Assembly (NCBI GenBank): GCA_029556045.1
Contig: JAKQGS010000479.1
Coordinates: 1-5,555, forward strand
Source: Pseudomonadota bacterium
Lineage (GTDB): Bacteria; Bdellovibrionota; Oligoflexia; Oligoflexales; Oligoflexaceae
Length of the DNA: 5,555 bases
Direction of reading: 5' to 3'
This document shows, one piece after another, positions 1-5,186 of the stretch (positions are counted from its first letter, which is position 1; each line of letters opens with the position of its first letter). Made by a program: the position numbers and the translations under genes. The notes below the pieces were generated by a model. That model did no database searches and was not told the origin of the DNA. It saw nothing but the letters and a program-made list of their open reading frames with translations.

Positions 1-1246
1 AATCTGCAAGGTCATGGATCTGGCGGTACAAAATGGCTGCCCGGTGATCGGCCTGAACGACTCGGGGGGCGCCCGCATCCAGGAAGGGGTGGCCAGCCTG
101 GGAGGATATGCGGACATATTTTACCGCAACGTTCAAGCCAGTGGGGTGATCCCGCAGCTTTCCGTGATCCTGGGTCCCTGCGCCGGCGGCGCGGTTTATT
201 CACCGGCCATGACGGATTTTATTTTCATGGTGGACGCGACCAGTCACATGTTTATCACAGGTCCGGAAGTCATTAAAACCGTGACCGGTGAAGAGGTGAC
301 GTTTGAGGACCTCGGTGGCAGCCTGACCCATACCGGCACCAGTGGTGTGGCGGATCTTCGCTTGCCATCGGAAGGGGACATCCTGACCGCCGTCAAAAAA
401 TGGTTGAGTTATATCCCCTCCAACAACATGGAATCCGCTCCTCGCGCGGAATGTCCCGTCAACGATCCGTCCTATCAGGCTAAACTGCAGGCCGCCTGCA
501 ATCGCATCGGCTCGCTGGTACCTGGAAATCCCAATCACCCCTATCCCATGAGCCAGGTGATCGAAGCGGTGATGGACCCCGGCAGCTTTTTCGAAATCAA
601 AGAAGACTACGCCCCCAATATGACCATCGGCTTTGCCCGTCTCAACGGCCATGCGGTGGGAGTGGTGGCCAATAACCCCAACCATCTGGCCGGAGTTTTG
701 GATATCAATGGCTCCGTCAAGGGGGCGCGGTTTGTGCGCTTCTGCGATGCCTTTAACATCCCGCTGGTCACCTTTGTGGACGTGCCCGGATTTTTACCCG
801 GTACCGACCAGGAAAAGGGCGGCATCATCCGTCATGGGGCCAAACTGCTTTATGCCTTCTGCGAGGCCACAGTACCCAAACTGACGGTGATCACCCGCAA
901 GGCCTATGGCGGCGCTTATGATGTGATGAACTCCAAACATATCGGTGCGGATCTGAATTTGGCCTGGCCCAATGCGGAGATCGCGGTGATGGGAGCATCC
1001 GGCGCCTGCAATATTATCTTCCGCAAGGAGATCGAAGGTGCTGCGGATCCGGAGGCCAAACGCAAGGAACTGGTGGACTCCTATTCCGAAAAGTTTGCCA
1101 CCCCTTATGAGGCGGCTCGCCGCGGCTACATCGACGCGGTGATCTTCCCGGAAGAAACCCGCGATATGCTGATCAAAGGCCTGCAGGCAGCCATGAGCAA
1201 ACGCCGGGAAACTCCCAAACGCAAACACGGTAATATTCCGCTGTAA
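1..1246 (+). CDS. pccB: Acyl-CoA (probably propionyl-CoA) carboxylase carboxyltransferase beta subunit, 5'-partial
   Basis: Transfers the carboxyl group from carboxybiotin to an acyl-CoA, probably propionyl-CoA to give methylmalonyl-CoA, in the cytoplasm. The start lies left of the window; the first whole codon is at position 2 and 414 codons are visible, so about 100 N-terminal residues are missing compared with the usual 510-540. Family signatures of both crotonase-like halves are present: [13 protein letters not shown] and [12 protein letters not shown] (N-terminal half), then [34 protein letters not shown] and the Ala/Gly-rich AVMGASGA (C-terminal half). The paired-glycine turns in GPCAGGA and YGGAYD would form the two oxyanion holes. 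The Asp codon in GGAYDVM (920-922) matches the residue linked to propionyl-CoA preference in actinobacterial PccB; acetyl-CoA enzymes often have a hydrophobic residue or Cys there. The biotin carboxylase gene starts 18 bp downstream. Family assignment is firm; substrate is inferred. Confidence 0.95.
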   Translation, partial: ICKVMDLAVQNGCPVIGLNDSGGARIQEGVASLGGYADIFYRNVQASGVIPQLSVILGPCAGGAVYSPAMTDFIFMVDATSHMFITGPEVIKTVTGEEVTFEDLGGSLTHTGTSGVADLRLPSEGDILTAVKKWLSYIPSNNMESAPRAECPVNDPSYQAKLQAACNRIGSLVPGNPNHPYPMSQVIEAVMDPGSFFEIKEDYAPNMTIGFARLNGHAVGVVANNPNHLAGVLDINGSVKGARFVRFCDAFNIPLVTFVDVPGFLPGTDQEKGGIIRHGAKLLYAFCEATVPKLTVITRKAYGGAYDVMNSKHIGADLNLAWPNAEIAVMGASGACNIIFRKEIEGAADPEAKRKELVDSYSEKFATPYEAARRGYIDAVIFPEETRDMLIKGLQAAMSKRRETPKRKHGNIPL

Positions 1247-1264
1247 CAGAAAGGCTCAAGCCCC

Positions 1265-2782
1265 ATGGCCAACAAACCCCTATCCCGAGTCCTGATCGCC
1301 AATCGCGGCGAAATCGCGGTGCGCATCATCCGCTCGCTGCGGGAAGCCAATATCCAGAGTGTCGCCGTGTATTCGGAGGCCGACGCCAACAGCCTGCATC
1401 GCAAGCTGGCGGATTTTGCCATCCCCCTCAAGGGTACGACGTCTGCGGAAACCTACCTGAATATCCCGATCCTGCTGGAGGCGATTCGTTCCTCCGGCGC
1501 CGATGGGGTGCATCCCGGCTATGGCTTTTTATCGGAGAATGCGGACTTTGCCGAGCAGGTCACCAACCTTGGCGTTAAATTTATCGGCCCCTCGGCCCAC
1601 GCCATGCGGCTGATGGGGGACAAGGTGAAAGCCAAACGTTTGATGATCGAACACAAGGTCCCGGTGGTACCCGGTAGCGAGGGGGGCCTACGCAACCCGG
1701 ATGAATTGAAAGCGCTGTGTGACCGTATCGGTTACCCGGTGATTCTTAAAGCCTCTGCCGGTGGCGGTGGCCGCGGTATGCGGGTGGTAAACGGGGAGAA
1801 GGATATCCGGGATGCCTTTGAAGGTTGCTCGCGGGAAGCATTGTCCTATTTTGGCAACCCGGAGATTTTTGCCGAACGTTATATTCACGACCCCCGGCAT
1901 ATTGAAATTCAGGTGCTCTGTGACGGGCACGGCAATGGTGTGTATCTCTTTGAGCGGGACTGTTCGGTGCAGCGGCGCCATCAAAAGCTGATCGAAGAAG
2001 CCCCCTCCATGTTTCTTACCCCCGAACTTCGCCACAAAATCGGCGAAATTGCGGTGACGGCGGCACGGGCTGCCGGTTATGAAAGCGCCGGCACGGTGGA
2101 GTTTATCGCGGAATCCCCTGAGCGGATTTATTTTATGGAGATGAACACCCGCATTCAGGTGGAGCATCCAGTATCGGAAATGATCACCGGTATCGATCTC
2201 GTGGGCGAACAGATCCGGGTGGCCAATGGGGAAAAACTGAAGTTCACCCAGGACCAGATCCAGTTGCATGGTTGGGCGATTGAAGCGCGAATCAACGTGG
2301 AAGATCCCAAAGCGGGGTTTGTACCAGCCCCCGGTCGTATCACGCGCCTGCACCTGCCCTCCGGTCCCTTTGTGCGGGTGGACACCCATATCTACGAGGG
2401 GTATGAGGTCCCGGCCACTTATGATTCCATGATCGCCAAGTTGATTGTCTGGGGTCAAACCCGGGATGAAGCGATTGAACGCATGAAACGGGCCTTGTGT
2501 GAGATGGAAATCGGTGGGGTACCCACAACCGCCCGCTTTCACGAAGCGGTACTGGATCATGCGGAATTTCGTTCCGGTGATTTCAACACCGGGTTTATCG
2601 AGAAGAACCACGACAACCTGCTGGCCACCATGACAGCGGGGGATGCGGAGCGGGACGATCTCGCGGCCCTGATGGCCACCCTGCTGGTGCAGGATCAATT
2701 TGCCGGCCAAACCCTCAAAATTCAAAGCGACACCCGCGCACGCTGGCAAGAGGCCGGCCGCCGCGAAGTCATGCGTCGCTAA
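1265..2782 (+). CDS. accC: Biotin carboxylase subunit of acyl-CoA carboxylase
   Basis: Carboxylates the biotin of the carrier protein using ATP and bicarbonate. The 505-aa product shows the family's order: N-terminal Rossmann-like fold (RVLIANRGEIAVRIIR, from residue 8), HPGYGFLSEN, the ATP-grasp glycine loop GGGGRG (residues 166-171) after ATP-binding Lys162, then ERDCSVQRRHQKLIEEAP, and the catalytic segment EMNTRIQVEHPV (292-303). Glu292, Asn294 and Arg296 correspond to E. coli AccC Glu288, Asn290 and Arg292. It is about 55 residues longer than E. coli AccC (449 aa); the excess is C-terminal, as in the BC part of propionyl-CoA carboxylase alpha chains, but no carrier domain is fused. The start is supported by AGAAAGG at 1248-1254, 10 nt before the ATG, and by MANKPLSRVLIANRGE being a normal N-terminus. 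The carrier-protein gene follows after 12 bp. I see no missing key residue. Confidence 0.96.
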   Translation: MANKPLSRVLIANRGEIAVRIIRSLREANIQSVAVYSEADANSLHRKLADFAIPLKGTTSAETYLNIPILLEAIRSSGADGVHPGYGFLSENADFAEQVTNLGVKFIGPSAHAMRLMGDKVKAKRLMIEHKVPVVPGSEGGLRNPDELKALCDRIGYPVILKASAGGGGRGMRVVNGEKDIRDAFEGCSREALSYFGNPEIFAERYIHDPRHIEIQVLCDGHGNGVYLFERDCSVQRRHQKLIEEAPSMFLTPELRHKIGEIAVTAARAAGYESAGTVEFIAESPERIYFMEMNTRIQVEHPVSEMITGIDLVGEQIRVANGEKLKFTQDQIQLHGWAIEARINVEDPKAGFVPAPGRITRLHLPSGPFVRVDTHIYEGYEVPATYDSMIAKLIVWGQTRDEAIERMKRALCEMEIGGVPTTARFHEAVLDHAEFRSGDFNTGFIEKNHDNLLATMTAGDAERDDLAALMATLLVQDQFAGQTLKIQSDTRARWQEAGRREVMRR

Positions 2783-2794
2783 AGGATCGCCACC

Positions 2795-3343
2795 ATGAAA
2801 TGGATCGTGAAGCAAAAAGACCGTCAAACCAAAGTTGAAGTCCCCGACTGCATTATCGACGGCGAAGTTTTTACAGCTCGCATCAATGGCAAAGAGATGA
2901 ATGCTGTGTGGTCGCGGAAGGATTCCACCCTATACCTGAATCAGGGGACCGGACCACAGGCGTCTTTGCGCCTGCGCACCTCCAAGATCAATCGTTACAA
3001 AGGGGAAAGCGAAAGTGAAGTCAGTTTTGAATTCACCGGTGCCGGCAACTCCCGTATGGCATACTTTGCTGCCAACTTGGAAATCGATGTTCCCGGTCAG
3101 TTGAATCGCTCTGCCGCGGGAGGCCATAAAAGCACAGCCCTGCGTTCCCCGATGGCGGGTAAGGTGCTCAAGGTTTTTGTGATGGAAGGCCAAACGGTGG
3201 AGAAAAACGACCCGCTGCTGATCATCGAAGCCATGAAGATGGAAAATAAGATTTTTGCCACCAGCGGCGGCACCGTCACCGATCTGAAAGCGGTGGAAGG
3301 TAAAAATGTGGGGGTTGGGGAGCCCTTGTTACAGATTAAGTGA
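2795..3343 (+). CDS. accB: Biotin carboxyl carrier protein with N-terminal beta-rich domain
   Basis: Swinging-arm carrier of the carboxylase: biotin on Lys148 shuttles CO2 from the biotin carboxylase to the carboxyltransferase. The C-terminal biotinyl domain (about residues 113-182) begins LRSPMAGKV and contains EAMKMEN (145-151). Lys148 lies 34 residues from the C-terminus, exactly as in E. coli BCCP. Residues 1-110 are not the usual Ala/Pro-rich BCCP leader but an alternating hydrophobic/polar, probably beta-rich, region. By context it could correspond to the BT (BC-CT holoenzyme-contact) domain that sits between BC and BCCP in fused propionyl-CoA carboxylase alpha chains; this is inference from position and length. 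The ribosome binding site AAAGGA (2781-2786) overlaps the stop codon of the preceding gene and sits 8 nt from the ATG, so translation is probably coupled. Biotinylation would need a BirA ligase encoded elsewhere. Last gene of the operon. Confidence 0.93.
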   Translation: MKWIVKQKDRQTKVEVPDCIIDGEVFTARINGKEMNAVWSRKDSTLYLNQGTGPQASLRLRTSKINRYKGESESEVSFEFTGAGNSRMAYFAANLEIDVPGQLNRSAAGGHKSTALRSPMAGKVLKVFVMEGQTVEKNDPLLIIEAMKMENKIFATSGGTVTDLKAVEGKNVGVGEPLLQIK

Positions 3344-3350
3344 AATTGTC

Positions 3351-3377
3351 CCTGATTAACGGTTTAATTGGGTTTTT
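3351..3377 (+). terminator. Probable intrinsic terminator of the carboxylase operon
   Basis: Starting 8 bases after the carrier-protein stop codon, 3351-3359 and 3364-3372 can form a 9-bp stem (two G-C pairs, two G-U wobbles, five A-T pairs) closing a CGGT loop, followed by TTTTT at 3373-3377. The layout fits a rho-independent terminator, but the stem is AT-rich and weak, so readthrough into the GC-rich element downstream is possible. Confidence 0.55.
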
Positions 3378-3417
3378 GAAGACGCATTCCTCCTAACTTC
3401 GATATACGACCGACTGT

Positions 3418-3423
3418 TATGAT
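3418..3423 (+). promoter_or_regulatory. Possible -10 box upstream of the left GC-rich element
   Basis: TATGAT differs from the sigma-70 -10 consensus at one position and would place a start near 3430, about 20 bases before the paired region of the left element. No convincing -35 box is seen at 16-18 bp, so this is a weak call. The same hexamer recurs before other units in the window. Confidence 0.25.
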
Positions 3424-3478
3424 TCATGGTCGCAAGGGTAGCGGCAACAGTGGCAGGGAGGGGCTCGCAGGTCGGGGC

Positions 3479-3525
3479 AAGGCCGGCGCGACGGGGGGAC
3501 GCTTCCCACCTCACTCGCCGCGGTC
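3479..3525 (+). repeat. Perfect 47-bp inverted repeat, left arm
   Basis: Exact reverse complement of 3947-3993. GC-rich block with GGCCGGCGCGAC, six Gs, then GCTTCCCACCTCACTCGC and CGCGGTC. It is the most conserved part of the two GC-rich elements, more conserved than their base-paired ends, so it probably carries the sequence-specific function. Confidence 0.95.
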
Positions 3526-3562
3526 ACACTTGAGTGACTAAAGTTACTTTTGCAGACCGCGC

Positions 3563-3599
3563 CTGCGCTCCGGCGGGGCCCTTCCCCCCTGCTGCCCTT
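3563..3599 (+). repeat. Second conserved block of the GC-rich element, left copy
   Basis: Matches the reverse complement of 3873-3910 with one 1-bp gap and two substitutions, all in the stretch after CTGCGCTCCGG. The following CCCTTCCCCCCTGCTGCC is identical in both copies. This block faces the 47-bp block across the element and supplies the C-run that can pair with its G-run. Confidence 0.88.
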
Positions 3600-3629
3600 G
3601 CCCCGACCTGCGGGCCCCTCCCTGACGCT

Positions 3630-3841
3630 CTTTTGTTATTCTCGCGAACATAAATCACATCAAACTTCAATCGCGCCTCTCTTTCCCAGAATCTTTCTTT
3701 CGACGTTCACCCACGTACACACATCATCACAGAAAACCATCGCCCACGTTGAGGACCATCACAGGAACTCTGGCAGAAGGCGGTCACCCCCATGTAAGCA
3801 CCGTCATAGGAAGCAGTGGTGTAAGTCACATTGATTCAGAT
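3630..3841. other. Unassigned spacer between the two GC-rich elements
   Basis: No gene is supported here. Short open frames exist, but none has a ribosome binding site or a recognisable product, and those that run long extend into the GC-rich elements. The only visible structure is a set of degenerate direct repeats: units starting CCCACGT at 3710 and 3743, each followed by ATCACAGRAA, and a more diverged unit near 3789 with a similar ACC-TCA-AGGAA core. It may be worn-down remnant DNA from an insertion. Confidence 0.5.
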
Positions 3842-3872
3842 GATGCACAGGACTGCGCCCGAGCCCATCGGG

Positions 3873-3910
3873 AAAGGGCAGCAGGGGGGAAGGGTCCCAC
3901 CGGAGCGCAG
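3873..3910 (-). repeat. Second conserved block of the GC-rich element, right copy
   Basis: Inverted counterpart of 3563-3599, one base longer. On the - strand it reads CTGCGCTCCGGGTGGGACCC and continues into the shared C-run. GGTGGG here could also pair with CCCACC of the 47-bp block, an alternative pairing the left copy does not keep as well. Confidence 0.88.
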
Positions 3911-3946
3911 ACGCGGAGCAAGATATGTCTTTGGCCTCCGCAGTAC

Positions 3947-3993
3947 GACCGCGGCGAGTGAGGTGGGAAGCGTCCCCCCGTCGCGCCGGCCTT
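3947..3993 (-). repeat. Perfect 47-bp inverted repeat, right arm
   Basis: Exact reverse complement of 3479-3525, with 421 bp between the arms. Identity stops sharply at the inner side, where the two copies carry unrelated apical hairpins. Confidence 0.95.
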
Positions 3994-4080
3994 TCCCGTT
4001 GGGCTCGACCTCAGTCCTATGCATGAGCCGACGACTTGCTACCCCGCTGGGCTCGCTCGGCCTCTGTCCCATATAGATCC

Positions 4081-4140
4081 TTATTTTTATTGTATTTTAA
4101 TATATTTATTTATTATTATAATTTTATTATTGTTTTTATT
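4081..4140. other. Extremely AT-rich tract, likely promoter region
   Basis: Sixty bases with only two Gs (4092 and 4132) and no C, directly beside GC-rich DNA that ends near 4071. AT-richness continues to about 4178. It lies upstream of the secreted-protein gene on the + strand and of the right GC-rich element on the - strand, so it may serve as a divergent promoter, an UP-element-like stretch or a binding site for an H-NS-type silencer. All of these are inferences from composition. Confidence 0.6.
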
Positions 4141-4143
4141 AAA
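4115..4143 (-). promoter_or_regulatory. Possible promoter reading toward the right GC-rich element
   Basis: On the - strand a perfect TATAAT (4120 to 4115) lies 17 bp after TTTAAT (4143 to 4138), which matches only three of six -35 positions. Transcription would start near 4108 and enter the element at 4024. In DNA this AT-rich such matches arise easily by chance. Confidence 0.25.
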
Positions 4144-4146
4144 TTC

Positions 4147-4152
4147 TATGAT
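4147..4152 (+). promoter_or_regulatory. Possible -10 box for the secreted-protein gene
   Basis: TATGAT lies 35 bp upstream of the ATG at 4188 and one mismatch from the -10 consensus. No clear -35 box precedes it, only the AT tract, which could act as an UP-like element. Confidence 0.3.
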
Positions 4153-4187
4153 ATCTTATATAAACCTATTTTAATAAAGGGCTCAAC

Positions 4188-4670
4188 ATGTCCATCAAAA
4201 AAAAACTTGGCCTTCTGCTGTCGGCATTGTTCTTCTGGGTATCGTTGAGTGAGCTTAGCGTCAATCGCGCAGCCGCCTCCCCTCGTTCACTGGGGGAACT
4301 CCTCTTTCCAATGGAAGATGGTGGTGTGGTTTCTGGTGGTGGCATAGTGCTCTCAGAAGATCATAGGACCAAGGTGGGCCCGGTTTATATCCTCAATCCC
4401 CGCAAACTTGCGACCTCCTGGGTGCGAGCTTCCATCATCACTTATCTTCAGTGGCTTCAGGATTATGGAATCATTGATCGTTACGGGCAAATCCTCGGCA
4501 GTGAGTCCCTCTGTTTGGCGCCAGAATCCGACAGCGACCGGTCCCCTGGTTACGAATGGCTCATGGCAAATCGCGAAACTCTGGCGTCAGCGATAGTTAA
4601 AATCGACGAATGGTTTGGCGCCGAAGTGGTGACCGCAGAGGAGTTCGACTGCCAGCCGACCGAACCTTAA
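4188..4670 (+). CDS. Hypothetical secreted protein with Sec signal peptide
   Basis: I do not recognise this 160-aa protein. Residues 1-30 look like a signal peptide: KKK at 4-6, a hydrophobic core at about 7-25, and AAA before Ser31 as a type I signal peptidase site, so the mature protein of about 130 aa is probably periplasmic or exported. It begins with a Gly-rich stretch (GGVVSGGGIV, 45-54) and continues with a segment around VGPVYILNP and an aromatic, probably helical region around ITYLQWLQDYGIIDRYG. It has two cysteines, Cys109 and Cys155, which could form a disulfide in the periplasm. No catalytic motif or further membrane segment is visible. The start is supported by AAAGGG at 4176-4181, 6 nt from the ATG. 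It stands alone after 844 bp of non-coding DNA, and 146 bp separate it from the lipoprotein gene. It is probably real, judging from its signal peptide and ribosome binding site. Confidence 0.75.
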   Translation: MSIKKKLGLLLSALFFWVSLSELSVNRAAASPRSLGELLFPMEDGGVVSGGGIVLSEDHRTKVGPVYILNPRKLATSWVRASIITYLQWLQDYGIIDRYGQILGSESLCLAPESDSDRSPGYEWLMANRETLASAIVKIDEWFGAEVVTAEEFDCQPTEP

Positions 4671-4689
4671 ATGAACATTGTTCCTTTAA
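4667..4689 (+). terminator. Weak hairpin overlapping the stop codon of the secreted-protein gene
   Basis: TTAAA and GAAC (4667-4676) can pair with GTTC and TTTAA (4680-4689) around an ATT loop, with one mismatch. There is no clear T-run after it, so it is at most a poor terminator or an mRNA 3'-end structure. Confidence 0.25.
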
Positions 4690-4711
4690 ATCCTTTCCCG
4701 CCTTCCAATCT

Positions 4712-4738
4712 CCCTTCTCCAACAAATCCGGGAGAGGG
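4712..4738 (+). other. GC-rich hairpin in the gap before the lipoprotein gene
   Basis: CCCTTCTCC (4712-4720) can pair with GGGAGAGGG (4730-4738) around a 9-nt loop, with two G-U wobbles and one mismatch. No T-run follows directly, so a terminator role is doubtful. It lies in the only sizeable gap between the two envelope genes. Confidence 0.3.
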
Positions 4739-4774
4739 GGAACGATGGGCAACTTTTTCCCGCCGCATTTAAGG

Positions 4775-4780
4775 TATGAT
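4775..4780 (+). promoter_or_regulatory. Possible -10 box for the lipoprotein gene
   Basis: TATGAT lies 36 bp upstream of the ATG at 4817, one mismatch from the -10 consensus. The -35 region holds only a short T-run (4754-4758) and no clear hexamer. Independent transcription of the lipoprotein gene is plausible but not shown. Confidence 0.35.
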
Positions 4781-4816
4781 GAACCTAGGTTTATCCACCT
4801 GGTGAGGATCCGCCCC

Positions 4817-5047
4817 ATGCATAAACTTGCACCCTATCTCGTTCTGATGATTTTATTGGTGTTACCGCTGGCAGGTACCGCCTGCTCCAGTGGCAGCATG
4901 CAGGGCTCCTCTGGCCTTGGCAACTCCGGTGGTAGCCAGCCAGTGAACGAAAAAGAAGGGACGGAGATGAAAAAGGCTCTCCTACGTTGCCACAAGACCG
5001 GTGGATCACGGGTGGTAAAAATAGAAGGCAAATTCAAGTGTTATTGA
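4817..5047 (+). CDS. Small probable lipoprotein, function unknown
   Basis: A 76-aa protein I do not recognise. Residues 1-22 form a short signal sequence (MHKLAPYLVLMILLVLPLAG), and Cys23 is followed by SSGSM, as expected of a lipidated N-terminus. The lipobox is unusual: GTAC has Gly at -3 where Leu is normal. A Ser/Gly-rich linker (about 24-41) leads to a basic C-terminal part with Cys58 and Cys75 in LRCHKTGG and KFKCY, which could form a disulfide if periplasmic. The frame is open further upstream, but ATG 4817 is preferred because GAGGA at 4804-4808 lies 8 nt before it and because it gives a sensible signal sequence. ndk starts 152 bp downstream from its own promoter. Probably a real gene. 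Confidence 0.7.
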   Translation: MHKLAPYLVLMILLVLPLAGTACSSGSMQGSSGLGNSGGSQPVNEKEGTEMKKALLRCHKTGGSRVVKIEGKFKCY

Positions 5048-5111
5048 CCTGAAACCCATCGGAATCCCCTGGCCCGCACCGTCAAATAGTGCCTCTAACC
5101 TGATACTTTTC

Positions 5112-5139
5112 TTGCCATTTTCAATGCTTTCAGTATGAT
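5112..5139 (+). promoter_or_regulatory. Sigma-70-type promoter of ndk
   Basis: TTGCCA (5112-5117) and TATGAT (5134-5139) are separated by 16 bp, and each differs from consensus at one position. Transcription would start near 5146 and give a 5' leader of about 50 nt before the TTG at 5200. It is the best-formed promoter in the window and indicates that ndk is transcribed on its own. Confidence 0.7.
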
Positions 5140-5186
5140 CACTCCTTACGCAAATACCGCACCTATTGGTATGTGTCACCCAGCAT

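Larger units (their letters stand above)
3449..3629 (+). ncRNA. Candidate structured RNA element, left copy (unassigned family)
   Basis: No known family was recognised. The ends are complementary: 3454-3482 pairs with 3596-3624 over 29 positions, 28 Watson-Crick plus one U-G valid only on the + strand. The stem continues outward (3449-3453 with 3625-3629) with a further U-G and one mismatch. Inside, six Gs at 3493-3498 can pair with six Cs at 3584-3589, CGCGGTC (3519-3525) with GACCGCG (3556-3562), and AGTGAC with GTTACT around a TAAA loop (3533-3548). Together these give a long rod-like fold. A U-rich run (CTCTTTTGTT, 3628-3637) follows the closing stem, as expected of a self-terminating transcript. 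The inverted copy at 3842-4024 has the same interior blocks but different, still complementary ends. It could also be a MITE-like DNA element. Transcription is not shown by sequence alone. Confidence 0.55.
3842..4024 (-). ncRNA. Candidate structured RNA element, right copy, inverted (unassigned family)
   Basis: Inverted relative of the 3449-3629 element. Its ends pair as 3842-3854 with 4012-4024 (13 positions, one a G-U only on the - strand). After a 4-nt internal loop, CGAGCCCA and CGGGAAAGG on the - strand pair with their partners, with one A-A mismatch between them; 3859-3876 faces 3990-4007. Six Gs and six Cs (3883-3888, 3974-3979) can pair, and on the - strand GCGGAG/CTCCGC close an inner hairpin that replaces the different inner hairpin of the left copy. 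The comparable cores are both 171 bp (3454-3624 and 3848-4018). No U-run follows the closing stem, so this copy lacks the left copy's terminator-like end. An AT-rich tract upstream on the - strand (4081-4180) could hold its promoter. No RNA family was recognised. Confidence 0.5.

Noticed and set aside
1688..2827. Long 379-codon frame on the - strand opposite the biotin carboxylase gene
   Set aside because: It is antisense to a gene with every catalytic motif in place and its product has no recognisable domain. Such shadows are common opposite GC-biased codons.
3419..3422. ATGA upstream of the left element as a HEARO/ISC-type insertion site
   Set aside because: It lies 26 bases before the paired region, and neither ATGA nor GTGA was found at an equivalent place upstream of the right copy.
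3550..3834. Open frame of 94 codons covering part of the left element and the spacer
   Set aside because: It begins inside the structured element, has no ribosome binding site, and its product is low-complexity Pro/Ser/His/Arg-rich with no domain.
3749..3961. TTG-initiated frame whose start reads RTITGTLAEGGHPHVST, briefly reminiscent of a DUF296-like segment
   Set aside because: The similarity is a few residues only, there is no ribosome binding site, and the frame runs on through the right GC-rich element.
3454..4018. CRISPR array or tRNA/rRNA gene
   Set aside because: The repeats are two, inverted and long, not short direct repeats with spacers. No cloverleaf or rRNA signature was seen.
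3836..4072. Frame of 78 codons on the - strand across the right element
   Set aside because: It coincides with the palindromic, GC-rich element, whose pairing explains the sequence better. GC-rich repeats commonly give such spurious frames.
4036..4187. Hydrophobic, Phe/Ile/Tyr-rich frame through the AT tract, resembling a membrane segment
   Set aside because: The hydrophobicity is a by-product of AT-only codons, no ribosome binding site precedes it, and the frame overlaps the next gene's ribosome binding site and start.
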